Part shown: one piece after another, positions 44,668 through 53,334 of the stretch | Layout: each line of letters starts with the position of its first letter | Position numbering within the stretch: the first letter of the stretch is position 1 | NCBI RefSeq assembly: GCF_020616155.1 | Contig: NZ_CP085530.1 | Coordinates: 3,660,845 to 3,724,844 of the forward strand | Direction of reading: 5' to 3' | From: Vogesella sp. XCS3 | GTDB taxonomy: Bacteria; Pseudomonadota; Gammaproteobacteria; Burkholderiales; Chromobacteriaceae | DNA: 64,000 bases | Position numbers and translations under genes: made by a program | The notes under the pieces: model-generated | Database searches by the model: none | What the model saw: only the letters and a program-made list of their open reading frames with translations | Told to the model about the DNA's origin: nothing

Positions 44668-45356
44668 ACAACGTTGCCAGCATTCTGGTTATCGAAGACG
44701 AGGCGGTGATCCGCCGCTTTGTCAAAGCCGCGCTGGAAGAAGACGGCCATCGCGTGTACGAGGCCGACAGCGTGGCGCGCGGCCTGATCGAGGCCGGCAC
44801 CCGCAAACCCGACCTGGTGGTACTGGACCTGGGTCTGCCCGACGGCGACGGCGTGGCGCTGCTGCTGGATCTGCGCAGCTGGAGCAGCGTGCCGGTGATC
44901 GTGCTGTCGGCCCGCGTGGACGAAGGCGACAAGATCGCCGCGCTGGACGCCGGCGCCGATGATTACCTCACCAAACCGTTCGGCACCGGCGAGCTGCAGG
45001 CCCGCGTGCGCGCCCAGCTGCGCCGCCGTGGCAGCAGCGCCGCCAGCGAAAGCGACAAAGTCACGCTGGGCGACGTGGTGGTGGACCTGGGCCTGCGCAG
45101 CGTTAGCCGTGGCGGCGAGCCGCTGCACCTGACGCAGCTGGAATACCGGCTGCTGGTGGCGCTGATCGCCCAGCGCGGCAAGGTGTTGACCCACCGCCAG
45201 CTGCTGAAAGAGGTGTGGGGCCCGGCGCATATCGAGCACAATCACTACCTGCGCATCTACATGGCCCACCTGCGCCAGAAACTGGAACAAGACCCCGCCC
45301 AACCGCGTTTTCTGCTCACCGAAACCGGCGTTGGCTACCGGCTGGCCAATGTCTAG
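44664..45356 (+). CDS. kdpE: Response regulator KdpE
   Basis: The 230-residue OmpR-family regulator has the receiver domain with acidic pocket IEDE, phospho-acceptor D55 (VVLDLGLPDGDG), VLSAR and the Lys in LTKPF, and a winged-helix DNA-binding domain with LTHRQLLKEVWGP and HNHYLRIYMAHLRQK. The GTG start at 44664 overlaps the kdpD stop by four bases and no nearby ATG fits. It should bind the operator at 37160-37182. Its stop lies 3 bases from a convergent gene. Confidence 0.95.
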   Translation: MNNVASILVIEDEAVIRRFVKAALEEDGHRVYEADSVARGLIEAGTRKPDLVVLDLGLPDGDGVALLLDLRSWSSVPVIVLSARVDEGDKIAALDAGADDYLTKPFGTGELQARVRAQLRRRGSSAASESDKVTLGDVVVDLGLRSVSRGGEPLHLTQLEYRLLVALIAQRGKVLTHRQLLKEVWGPAHIEHNHYLRIYMAHLRQKLEQDPAQPRFLLTETGVGYRLANV

Positions 45357-45359
45357 CGG

Positions 45360-45695
45360 CTACACGAACAGCGCCGCCGTTACCGCGCCAAAAGCCAGCA
45401 GGATGGCCAGCATGTAAGCGCGGAAGGTGGTGTGGTAGTAGTGGCCGGCCTGTTGTAGCGGGTAGCGGTTGTTCAGCAGGCGGAACAGCACCCACAGCAT
45501 CAGGGCGATGGCGACGATCAGGCCGATGGCGACCACCATGTCGGCCTTGGTGGTCACCGCGATTTCGCCGTCGTCCTGTATCGCCCACTGGCCCAGGAAG
45601 TTCAGCATGAAGCCCAGGATGATGCCCAGCGAGGTCACCATGGGCTGGCGGAAGTCACGCATGTCGTGATTCATGTCTTGTTCTGGCTGGCCCAT
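45360..45695 (-). CDS. Small three-helix membrane protein
   Basis: This 111-residue protein has three hydrophobic helices (about residues 19-39, 51-74 and 91-111) and an N-terminal acidic, Met-rich patch. I recognise no family. Start at 45695 has GGAG 6-9 bases upstream; ATG codon 8 is an alternative. It follows the first exported agmatine-deiminase gene by 55 bases in the same direction and may belong to that operon. Confidence 0.75.
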   Translation of the reverse strand: MGQPEQDMNHDMRDFRQPMVTSLGIILGFMLNFLGQWAIQDDGEIAVTTKADMVVAIGLIVAIALMLWVLFRLLNNRYPLQQAGHYYHTTFRAYMLAILLAFGAVTAALFV

Positions 45696-45750
45696 CGTGT
45701 GCTCCGCAAAAGCCCGGCTGGCCGGGAAGGGGAAGGTTGGCCGCAGGCGT

Positions 45751-46836
45751 TCAGGCGGGCTGTTGTTGCGTTGTGCAGTGGATGCCGCCCCCACCGCCGG
45801 CGATGGCATCAATATCCAGCATGATGATGTCGCGGCCGGGGAACTGCTCGCGCAGTACGGCCTGGCAGTTGCGGTCGGCACGGGTATCGCCGAACTGTGG
45901 CGCGATGACGGCACCGTTGCACACGTAAAAGTTGATATAGCCGGCGGCAAACTCGTCGTTACGGTAGCGCGGGCGGATATCGGCGGGGGCGTTCAGTACT
46001 ACCACCTTCAGTTTGCGCCCGCGGGCATCGGTGGCGTTTTTCAGTATGTCCAGGTGGCGGCGTGTCACGGCGTGGTCGTAGGAATCCGGGTCGGTATCCA
46101 GACCCGCTACCACCACGCCCGGCTGGGTGAAACGGGCGTAGAAGTCGGTGTGGCCGTCGGTAATGTCGCGCCCGGCAATGCCCGGTAGCCAGATGATTTT
46201 CTGTAGGCCCAGCAGGCGTTTGAGCTCGGCCTCGCAGGCCGCTTTGCTGACGCCGGGGTTGCGGTTGGGGTTCAGTACGCAGCTTTCGGTGATGATGGCG
46301 GTGCCCTGGCCGTCTACCTCGATACCGCCGCCTTCCAGCACCAGCTTGGTCTGTAGGCGGGCCACGCCGCTGTGTGCGCAGACAAACGGCCCCACCTCGG
46401 CGTCTGCCTCGTGTTCTTGCTTGTTACCCCAGCCATTGAAGTTGAAGTCCACCCCGGCAAGCTGGCCGCTGGCGTTCTTCACGAACACCGGGCCGGTGTC
46501 GCGCATCCACAGGTCGTCGATGTCCTGCACGATCAGCTGCACCTTGTTGCCGCACAGGCGGCTGGCGGTGTCGTAGTCGGCCTCACGCACCAGCATGTTG
46601 ACCGGCTCGTGTGCCACGATGGCGCGGGCAATGCGGCCCAGTGCTTCTTGTGCGCCACGCTGCAGGGTGCTGCCCCAGACTTCTTCGCCGGGGCCAAAAG
46701 CCATCCAGGTGGCGCTGTGGCGTTCGCCTTCGTCCGGCATATGCCAGCTGCTGGCTGCGGCACGGCTAGGCAGCGCCAGGCTGCTGCCCAGCAAGGCCAG
46801 GCCGGAGGAGGCGAGAAAGTGTCTGCGTGTAAACAT
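45751..46836 (-). CDS. Exported agmatine deiminase-family protein, copy 1
   Basis: The 361-residue enzyme belongs to the agmatine deiminase/PAD_porph guanidine-modifying family, which releases ammonia from agmatine to give N-carbamoylputrescine. Catalytic features are DDLWMRDTGP, the ITDGHTDFYARF His/Asp pair and the nucleophile Cys in GGGGGIHCTTQQQP. The N-terminus has a twin-arginine signal (TRRHFLASSG then a hydrophobic stretch ending SRAAA), so the folded enzyme goes to the periplasm. Two similar genes follow upstream; substrate in the periplasm could be agmatine or related guanidines. Confidence 0.88.
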   Translation of the reverse strand: MFTRRHFLASSGLALLGSSLALPSRAAASSWHMPDEGERHSATWMAFGPGEEVWGSTLQRGAQEALGRIARAIVAHEPVNMLVREADYDTASRLCGNKVQLIVQDIDDLWMRDTGPVFVKNASGQLAGVDFNFNGWGNKQEHEADAEVGPFVCAHSGVARLQTKLVLEGGGIEVDGQGTAIITESCVLNPNRNPGVSKAACEAELKRLLGLQKIIWLPGIAGRDITDGHTDFYARFTQPGVVVAGLDTDPDSYDHAVTRRHLDILKNATDARGRKLKVVVLNAPADIRPRYRNDEFAAGYINFYVCNGAVIAPQFGDTRADRNCQAVLREQFPGRDIIMLDIDAIAGGGGGIHCTTQQQPA

Positions 46837-46926
46837 AGGGTGCCTTTCTGGTTAGGGCTTAGGTTGGCCGCAAGCTTGTTACTACCATAGCTGGCGGTGC
46901 TGCTTTCACCAACACCGCCAGCGAGG

Positions 46927-48030
46927 TCAGGCCGGCTGTTGTTGGGTAAGGCAGTGAATGCCGCCGCCGCCGGCGGCGATGGCGTCTATATCCAGCTGTA
47001 CCACGTCGCGGTCGGGGAAGGCGTCACGTAGCGCGTCGCGGCAGTAGCGGTCGGCGCGGGTATCGCCAAATTGCGGGGCGATCACGGCGTGGTTGCACAC
47101 GTAGAAATTGACGTAACCGGCGGCAAAATCGGCGTTGCGGTAGCGCGGCCGCGTGCTGCGTGCACCGGGGATAACGATCAGCTGCAGCTTGCGGCCACGG
47201 GCGTCGGTAGCCGTTTTCAGGATAGCCAGGTGGCGGCGGGTGACGGCGTAGTCGTAGGAGGCCGGGTCGGTATCGCTGTGCACTACCACTACGCCGGGGC
47301 CGGCAAAGCGGGCGTAAAAGTCGGTATGGCCGTCGGTAATGTCACGGCCGGCAATGCCCGGCAGCCAGATGATCTTTTGCAGGCCCAGCAGGCGCTTGAG
47401 CTCGGCCTCGCCGGCCGCTTTGCTCACGCCGGGGTTGCGGTTGGGGTTCAGCACACAGCTTTCGGTGATGATGGCGCTGCCTTCGCCGTCTACTTCGATA
47501 CCGCCGCCTTCCAGTACCAGCCGTGTGTTCAGCAGCGGGGTGCGGGTGTGCGCGGCAACGCGGGCGGCAAGCTCGGCATCATGGCTGTGCGCCTGCTTGT
47601 TGCCCCAGCCGTTGAAGTTGAAGTCGATGGCGGCGCGCTGGCCCTGGGCGTCTTCCACAAACACCGGGCCGCTATCGCGCAGCCACAGGTCGTCCAGCGG
47701 CGCCACCACCAGGTTGGCCGCAGCACCGCACAGGCGGTAGGCCAGGTCGTAGTCCTGCTCGCGTACCAGCAGGTTCACCGTTTCGTAGCCGGCAATGGCC
47801 TCGGCAATGCGTGCCTGGCTGTCGCGGGCGCCGGCCAGCAGCTTGCGGCCCCAGATCGCCTCGCTGGCGCCAAAGGCCAGCCAGGTGGCGGCGTGCGGCT
47901 CGCCTTCGTCCGGCATGCGCCAGCTGCTGGTGGCCGCGTGTGCTGCGGGTGCGGCCAGCAAGGCGCTGCCGCCCAGGGTGCCGGCCAGCAGGCTGGCGGT
48001 GCTATAGCCCAGAAAGTGTCGTCGGTTCAT
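46927..48030 (-). CDS. Exported agmatine deiminase-family protein, copy 2
   Basis: The 367-residue paralogue has a twin-arginine motif at the very start (MNRRHFLGYS), a hydrophobic stretch and cleavage near AHAA. The catalytic set is complete: DDLWLRDSGP, ITDGHTDFYARF and GGGGIHCLTQQQP. It is very similar to copies 1 and 3, e.g. the shared NPNRNPGVSKAA (here NPGVSKAAGE) and LPGIAGRDITDGHTD. The spacing to copy 1 is 90 bases with a repeat word in between. Confidence 0.88.
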   Translation of the reverse strand: MNRRHFLGYSTASLLAGTLGGSALLAAPAAHAATSSWRMPDEGEPHAATWLAFGASEAIWGRKLLAGARDSQARIAEAIAGYETVNLLVREQDYDLAYRLCGAAANLVVAPLDDLWLRDSGPVFVEDAQGQRAAIDFNFNGWGNKQAHSHDAELAARVAAHTRTPLLNTRLVLEGGGIEVDGEGSAIITESCVLNPNRNPGVSKAAGEAELKRLLGLQKIIWLPGIAGRDITDGHTDFYARFAGPGVVVVHSDTDPASYDYAVTRRHLAILKTATDARGRKLQLIVIPGARSTRPRYRNADFAAGYVNFYVCNHAVIAPQFGDTRADRYCRDALRDAFPDRDVVQLDIDAIAAGGGGIHCLTQQQPA

Positions 48031-48068
48031 GGTGTTTCCTTAGCGGAGCTGGCTACAGGTCTGGCGGC

Positions 48069-49214
48069 CTAGTAGCGGGGTTCTTGCTGGGTGGTGCAGT
48101 GGATGCCGCCGCCGCCGGCGGCGATGGCGTCGATATCCAGCTGGACAACGCTGCGACCCGGGTAAAGCTCTTGCAGCTTGCTGCGGGCGGCGGCATCGGC
48201 GGTGGTGTCGCCAAACTGCGGCATGATCACGGCACCGTTGCAGACGTAAAAATTGAGGTAACCGGCAGCAAAGTCCTTGTTAGCCGGCCGGCGGTGCGTG
48301 GCGGGTGCGTTCAGCACGTGCACGGTCAGCGCTTTGCCGCTGGCGTCGGTGGCGGCGCGCAGGATGGCCAGGTGTTGTTGCGTCACGGTGTGGTCGTAGG
48401 AGGCCGGGTCGCCGTCGTAGCCGGCTACCACTACGCCGGGGCTGGTGAAGCGGGCGTAAAAGTCGGTATGGCCGTCGGTAATGTCGCGGCCGGCTATGCC
48501 GGGCAGCCAGATGACCTTGCTGATGCCCAGCAGGCGTTTGAGCTCGGCTTCGCAGGCGGCTTTGCTCACGCCAGGGTTGCGGTTGGGGTTGAGTACGCAG
48601 CTTTCGGTGATGATGGCGGTGCCTTTGCCGTCTACCTCGATGCCGCCGCCTTCCAGTACCAGGCTGCTGCTCAGCCGCGTGGCACCACTCTGGCCGGTCA
48701 TGAAACTGGCTACTTTCTTGTCGTTGGCGTGGGCCTGCTTGTTGCCCCAGCCATTGAAGTTGAAGTCCACTGCGCTTTTTTCACCATTGTTGCCAATGAC
48801 AAAAACGCAGCCGGTATCGCGCACCCACAGGTCGTCGAATTCGGCTTCGAGCAAGGTGACGCGGGCATCGCACAGCTGCGCGGCGCGGGCCTTGTCGGCG
48901 GGGCGTACCAGCATTTTTACCGGCTCGTAGGGCACGATGGCATTGGCAATGCGGGCCAGTGCCTGCTGTACATCGGGCAGGTCGGCTCCCCATATTGCGC
49001 TGCTGCCGGTAAAGGCCATCCAGGTGGCGGCGTGCGGGTCGGCTTCGTCGCGCATGACCCGTGTGATGCTGCTGTTGCCGTTACCGGCCGTGCTGCCTGT
49101 GGCGGCCGGTGCGGTGCTACCGCCACCTCCGCCACCACAGCCGGCCAGCAAGCTGCTGCCCAATGTTGCCAGGGCGATGCTGCCCATCTGTATGAACTGT
49201 CTTCTGTTATGCAT
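48069..49214 (-). CDS. Exported agmatine deiminase-family lipoprotein, copy 3
   Basis: The 381-residue paralogue has a twin-arginine motif (NRRQFIQMG) followed by a lipobox (LLAGC, Cys about residue 26) and a six-glycine plus Ser/Thr/Ala linker, so it should be a Tat-exported lipoprotein tethered to a membrane. The enzymatic domain keeps DDLWVRDTG, ITDGHTDFYARF and GGGGIHCTTQQEP. It differs from the other copies by VFV after DTGC. The gene follows the binding-protein gene in the polyamine locus. Confidence 0.88.
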   Translation of the reverse strand: MHNRRQFIQMGSIALATLGSSLLAGCGGGGGGSTAPAATGSTAGNGNSSITRVMRDEADPHAATWMAFTGSSAIWGADLPDVQQALARIANAIVPYEPVKMLVRPADKARAAQLCDARVTLLEAEFDDLWVRDTGCVFVIGNNGEKSAVDFNFNGWGNKQAHANDKKVASFMTGQSGATRLSSSLVLEGGGIEVDGKGTAIITESCVLNPNRNPGVSKAACEAELKRLLGISKVIWLPGIAGRDITDGHTDFYARFTSPGVVVAGYDGDPASYDHTVTQQHLAILRAATDASGKALTVHVLNAPATHRRPANKDFAAGYLNFYVCNGAVIMPQFGDTTADAAARSKLQELYPGRSVVQLDIDAIAAGGGGIHCTTQQEPRY

Positions 49215-49265
49215 GGTATGTCTCGTGGGGAAAACCCCCCGGTTTTTGGCCGGGAGGGGGATGGA

Positions 49266-50360
49266 TCAGCCTTTTTTGAAGCTCATCCAGGTGCGGCCTT
49301 CCAGCCGCGTGGTGTCGCTGCTTTGCACTTTTTGCAGGAACAGCGTTTTCTTGCGTTCGTCGTTCAGGTAAATGGCGGGGTTGCCTACCAGCGTGCGGTC
49401 CATCAGCTTGAGCGCGCCCAGGTTGGCGTTGGCGTAGCGCGTGGCGTTGCTGATCTTGGCGATCACGTCCGGGCGCAGGATGTAGTTGATGAAGGCGTGC
49501 GCGTTGTCGGGGTGGCGGGCGGTTTTGGGGATCAGCATGCCGTCGAACCACATCAGGCTGCCCATGCTGGGGATGTCGTACACAATGCTGCGCTTGCTGC
49601 CTTGTTCGCGTACTTTTTCGGCGGCCAGGTTGATGGCGCCGGAGTAGCCGGTAAATACGCATAGCTCGCCGCTGATCAGCTCGCTGGCGTTGGGCGAGCC
49701 GACAAACAGGCTGATGTTTTTGCGTACTTTTTTCAGCATGGCCAGTGCGGCGTCAAAGTCGGCTTTGGCCGGGTTTACCGGGTCGCGGCCGATGTAGCGC
49801 AGCGCCAGCGGCAGCATGGCGCTGGCCGAGTCTTGCAGGCCGATGCGGCAGCCGCCTGCGGCCAACTTGCCGCTGATGGCGGGGTCGAACAGCAGGTCCA
49901 TGCTGTTGGCCGGTGCCTTGCCCAGCAGTTTTTCCACTTTGGCCTTGTCGTAGCCCACGCCGATGGTGCCCCACATATACGGCACACCGAAGCGGTGGCC
50001 GGGGTCGGACTGGGCGATGACATTCATCAGCCGCGGGTCCAGGTGCTTCAGGTTGGGCAGCTTGTTTTTGTCCAGCGGGCGGTACACGCCGGCCTGGATC
50101 TGCTTGGCCATGAAGTCGTTGCTGGGCCATACCACGTCGTAGCCGCTATCGCCGGTGAGCAGCTTGGCTTGCAGGGTTTCGTCGCTGTCGTATACGTCCA
50201 GCCGCACCTTGATGCCGGTTTCTTTTTCAAACTGGCTGAGGGTGTCGGGCGCGAAGTAGTCGGCCCAGTTGAACAGGTACAGGATTTTCTCTTCGGCGGC
50301 GTGGCTGCTGGCGCAGGCCAGCGCCAGTGCGGCAGTCAGCAGGCTGCGGCGCGGGCTCAT
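49266..50360 (-). CDS. Polyamine-type (PotF/PotD-like) periplasmic binding protein
   Basis: The 364-residue protein has a Sec signal peptide (ends SSHAA, about residue 22) and mature start EEKILYLFNWADYFAPDTLSQFE in two parts, typical of putrescine/spermidine binding proteins. Later marks are YDVVWPSNDFMAKQ, MWGTIGVGYD and FVGSPNASELISGE. It probably catches putrescine, agmatine or N-carbamoylputrescine for an ABC transporter encoded elsewhere, as no permease or ATPase is here. The start overlaps the aguB stop by four bases (ATGA). Confidence 0.9.
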   Translation of the reverse strand: MSPRRSLLTAALALACASSHAAEEKILYLFNWADYFAPDTLSQFEKETGIKVRLDVYDSDETLQAKLLTGDSGYDVVWPSNDFMAKQIQAGVYRPLDKNKLPNLKHLDPRLMNVIAQSDPGHRFGVPYMWGTIGVGYDKAKVEKLLGKAPANSMDLLFDPAISGKLAAGGCRIGLQDSASAMLPLALRYIGRDPVNPAKADFDAALAMLKKVRKNISLFVGSPNASELISGELCVFTGYSGAINLAAEKVREQGSKRSIVYDIPSMGSLMWFDGMLIPKTARHPDNAHAFINYILRPDVIAKISNATRYANANLGALKLMDRTLVGNPAIYLNDERKKTLFLQKVQSSDTTRLEGRTWMSFKKG

Positions 50361-51280
50361 GCGCGGGCTCCCTGGTAGCAGGACGTCACGCCGTCGCTGG
50401 TGAGCAGCGTGCGGTACATCTCGGGGCGGCGGTCGCGGAAGAAGCCCCAGCTCTGGCGCTCGGCGCGGATGGCGTCCAGGTCGAAGCTGTGCAGCAGGAT
50501 AGCTTCTTCGCTGCGGCCGGCTTCCTGCACCTTTTGGCCGGTGTGGTCGGCGATAAAGCTGCTGCCGTAGAAGGTGGCGGTCAGCCCCTGCTGGCGCGGG
50601 TTGCCATTGCCGATGCCGGTTTCGCTGCCGATACGGTTGGCTGCCACTACCGGCACCATATTGGCCGCGGCGTGGCCCTGCATGGTGCGCTGCCAGTGGC
50701 CGGACGAGTCGTAGTCGGCGCTGAACGGCTCGCTGCCGATAATGGTGGGGAAGCACAGCACTTCGGCGCCCATCAGCGCCAGGCTGCGCGCGGTTTCCGG
50801 GTACCACTGGTCCCAGCAGATGCCGATGCCGATCTTGCCCACGCGGGTGTCCCACACCTTGAAGCCGGTGTCACCGGGGGTGAAGTAGAACTTTTCGGTG
50901 TAGCCCGGCCCGTCCGGAATGTGCGTCTTGCGGTACACGCCCAGCACGCGGCCGTCGCTGTCGGCCACGGCAATGCTGTTGTAGGCGGCGTTGCCGGCGC
51001 GCTCGAAAAAGCCGATGGGGATGACCACGCCCAGCTCGCCGGCCAGGCGGGCAAAGCGGGCGATGCCGGGGTGGCCTTCGAACGGCTGCGCCAGCTGCAG
51101 GTGGTCCACGTGCTGGTCGATGCAGAAGTAGGGCTGCATGAACAGCTCGGGGCACAGCACCAGCTGCGCGCCGGCGGCGGCGGCCTGGCGGATCAGCCGT
51201 TCGGCGCGGTCCATATTGTCTTCGGCTTGCCAGCTGCCGGAGGCCATCTGGACGGCGGCTACAGTCAGGTTTCGGCTCAT
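50357..51280 (-). CDS. aguB: N-carbamoylputrescine amidase AguB
   Basis: The nitrilase-superfamily enzyme hydrolyses N-carbamoylputrescine to putrescine, CO2 and ammonia. The 307-residue protein carries the Glu-Lys-Cys triad in CPELFMQPYF, YRKTHIPDGPGY and GIGICWDQWYPETAR, plus AANRIGSE. It is adjacent to aguA, the enzyme that makes its substrate, and to a polyamine-binding protein. Start MSRNLTVAAVQM matches family N-termini. Confidence 0.96.
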   Translation of the reverse strand: MSRNLTVAAVQMASGSWQAEDNMDRAERLIRQAAAAGAQLVLCPELFMQPYFCIDQHVDHLQLAQPFEGHPGIARFARLAGELGVVIPIGFFERAGNAAYNSIAVADSDGRVLGVYRKTHIPDGPGYTEKFYFTPGDTGFKVWDTRVGKIGIGICWDQWYPETARSLALMGAEVLCFPTIIGSEPFSADYDSSGHWQRTMQGHAAANMVPVVAANRIGSETGIGNGNPRQQGLTATFYGSSFIADHTGQKVQEAGRSEEAILLHSFDLDAIRAERQSWGFFRDRRPEMYRTLLTSDGVTSCYQGARA

Positions 51281-51314
51281 GGTGTTCTCCTTGGTGTGTT
51301 GTGTATTGCCAGGC

Positions 51315-52346
51315 TCAGACGGCCGGCTGTTGCTGGGTGGAGCAGTGCAGGCTGCCGCCGCCGATGGAAATGGCGGTCACCGGTAGCAGCACGACTTCGC
51401 GGCCCGGAAAGGCCTGGGCAAACACGGCGCGGGCGGCGTCGTCTTCAGCCACGCCGAAAGCGGTGCTGATCACCGCGCCGTTGACCAGGATGTAGTTGGC
51501 GTAGCAGTCGCAGTAGCGTTCGCTGTCGTAACGCTGGGTGACCTGCGGCGACGGCAGTTCCAGAAAGCTGAACGCGCGGCCGCGGGCGTCGGTGGCCAGC
51601 TCCAGCGCGCGGCGGTTTTCGCGCAGGATGTAGTAGTAGTCGCCCTGGTCCGGCGTGGCGCCCTGGCACAGCACGCGGCCCGGTGCCACGAAGGAGGCGA
51701 TGCCGTCCACATGGCCGTTGGTTTCCACCTCCATCGGGTTGCCCGGCAGCCAGATCACCTTGCGGATGCCCAGCATGCGGCCCAGCTCTTCTTCGATGTC
51801 TGCGCGGCTCAGGCCCGGGTTGCGGTTGGGGTGCAGCAGGCAGCTTTCGGTGGTCAGCAGCGTGCCTTCACCGTCCACGTAGAACGAGCCGCCTTCCAGA
51901 ATCATGTCGCTGTTGAACAGCGTGGCACCGGCGTGGCGGGCGATGTCCTGCGCCAGCTGCTGGCAGCCGTCGTAGGGCTGGTACTTGTTGCCCCAGGCGT
52001 TAAAGCGGAACGCCGCTGCGGCCAACTCCCCGCCCTTGCCTTGCAGGAAAATGGGGCCGCAGTCACGTACCCAGTTGTCTTCGGCCGCTACCGGCAGCAC
52101 GGTGACAGTGGGGCCGCACAGTTCGCGTGCCTGCGCCGCCAGGCTGTGGTGCGCGGTGACCACGCAGCGCTGGTAGTGGGCAATGGTACGGGCGGTGAGC
52201 GCAAACTCGGCTACCACCTGGGCGTAGTGCTCGCCCCATAGTTCTTCGCGGTCGGCCAGCATCGGCCAGCCCAGCCAGGTGGTGTGCTGGGTTTCCCATT
52301 CGGCGGGCATGCGATAGCCCTGTACGCGTGCATCAAAACGTCCCAT
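51315..52346 (-). CDS. aguA: Cytoplasmic agmatine deiminase AguA
   Basis: AguA converts agmatine to N-carbamoylputrescine and ammonia. The 343-residue protein lacks a signal peptide, unlike the three paralogues downstream. It has MPAEWETQHTTWLGWP near the start, EDNWVRDCGP, NGHVDGIASF with the His/Asp pair, and the nucleophile Cys in GGGSLHCSTQQQPA. With AguB it forms the two-step agmatine-to-putrescine route. It is the first gene of the leftward operon and is divergent from a LysR regulator. Confidence 0.96.
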   Translation of the reverse strand: MGRFDARVQGYRMPAEWETQHTTWLGWPMLADREELWGEHYAQVVAEFALTARTIAHYQRCVVTAHHSLAAQARELCGPTVTVLPVAAEDNWVRDCGPIFLQGKGGELAAAAFRFNAWGNKYQPYDGCQQLAQDIARHAGATLFNSDMILEGGSFYVDGEGTLLTTESCLLHPNRNPGLSRADIEEELGRMLGIRKVIWLPGNPMEVETNGHVDGIASFVAPGRVLCQGATPDQGDYYYILRENRRALELATDARGRAFSFLELPSPQVTQRYDSERYCDCYANYILVNGAVISTAFGVAEDDAARAVFAQAFPGREVVLLPVTAISIGGGSLHCSTQQQPAV

Positions 52347-52440
52347 CTGCTTTGCCTCCTGTTGTGATGGGCGTATTGTGGCGCTAGCATGACTTTAGAA
52401 AAATTGATGTTTATTGTAGGTATTGAACAGGTTTTCTCAT

Positions 52441-53334
52441 ATGAACAAGCCGCGTATCCCGTCTTTGCGCCTGCTTGGTGGCTTCGAGGCCGCTGCCAGG
52501 CTGGGCAGCTTTTCCCGTGCTGCCGAGGAGCTTTATCTGTCGCAGTCCGCCATCAGTCACCAGATCCAGCAGCTGGAAGAGCAGCTGGGCCAGCCACTGT
52601 TCAGCCGGGTAGGGCGCGGGGTGGAGCTGACGGTGGCGGGCGAGGTGCTGCTGCGCAGCGTGCAGCTGTCGCTGGACGCGCTGCGTAGCGGGCTGGCGCG
52701 CATCGGCACCTACCTCGACCCCGGCCTGGTGGTGCTGGTGTGCCCGGCGCCGCTGCAGCAGGGCTGGCTATTGCCCAGGTTGGCCGCATTGCAGCAGGCG
52801 CTGCCGGGCGTGTGCCCGCTGCTGTCTACCGATGAGACGGCGCGTTATGTGGACGAGCTGGACGTGGATATCAATATCGTGGCGCGGCCGCTGCAGCAGC
52901 CCGGCCTGCTGGAGCAGCCGTGGTTGCAGGACGAGCAGCTGCTGGTGGCCAGCCCGGCGCTGGCACAGCGGCTGGCAGGGCTGCCGGTGGCCGAGCACGC
53001 CGCCCACGTCAGCCTGCTGTGTCTGGAGCGTACGCTGACGGCCGGCAGCGGTCACGAGGCGCTACCGCCGCTGCTGGCAGGTTTTCGCCGCAGCCTGATT
53101 CTGGACGATGCGCGCTTGCTGCAAGACGCCGCCGAGCGCGGCCTGGGCGTGGCGTGGCTATCACGCTGGCAGGTGGCGGATGCGCTTGCCACCGGCCGTT
53201 TGCAGGCGGTGGCCGGCTACCCGGCGCAGGCCGGCCAGCAGTGGTGGATTGCCCGCGCCGCCGGCGACACGCGCGCCGTGGTAGTCAAGCAGCTTTATCA
53301 GTGGCTGCTGGACGAAGCGGCCACCACGGGCTGA
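52441..53334 (+). CDS. LysR-family regulator beside the agmatine locus
   Basis: The 297-residue regulator has a GcvA-like N-terminus (RLLGGFEAAARLGSFSRAAEELYLSQ in two pieces, then SAISHQIQQLEEQLGQPLF) and the usual sensor domain. It is transcribed divergently from aguA, 94 bases apart, which suggests it controls the agmatine operon. I chose ATG 52441 (MNKPRIPSLR); an in-frame TTG six codons earlier is an alternative. Its stop region overlaps the convergent lipoprotein hydrolase gene by 37 bases. Confidence 0.88.
   Translation: MNKPRIPSLRLLGGFEAAARLGSFSRAAEELYLSQSAISHQIQQLEEQLGQPLFSRVGRGVELTVAGEVLLRSVQLSLDALRSGLARIGTYLDPGLVVLVCPAPLQQGWLLPRLAALQQALPGVCPLLSTDETARYVDELDVDINIVARPLQQPGLLEQPWLQDEQLLVASPALAQRLAGLPVAEHAAHVSLLCLERTLTAGSGHEALPPLLAGFRRSLILDDARLLQDAAERGLGVAWLSRWQVADALATGRLQAVAGYPAQAGQQWWIARAAGDTRAVVVKQLYQWLLDEAATTG

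Noticed and set aside
49100..49160. Phase-variable G tract in the six-glycine linker of the exported deiminase lipoprotein
   Set aside because: The glycines are coded by mixed codons (GGT, GGC, GGA), so there is no homopolymer that could slip.
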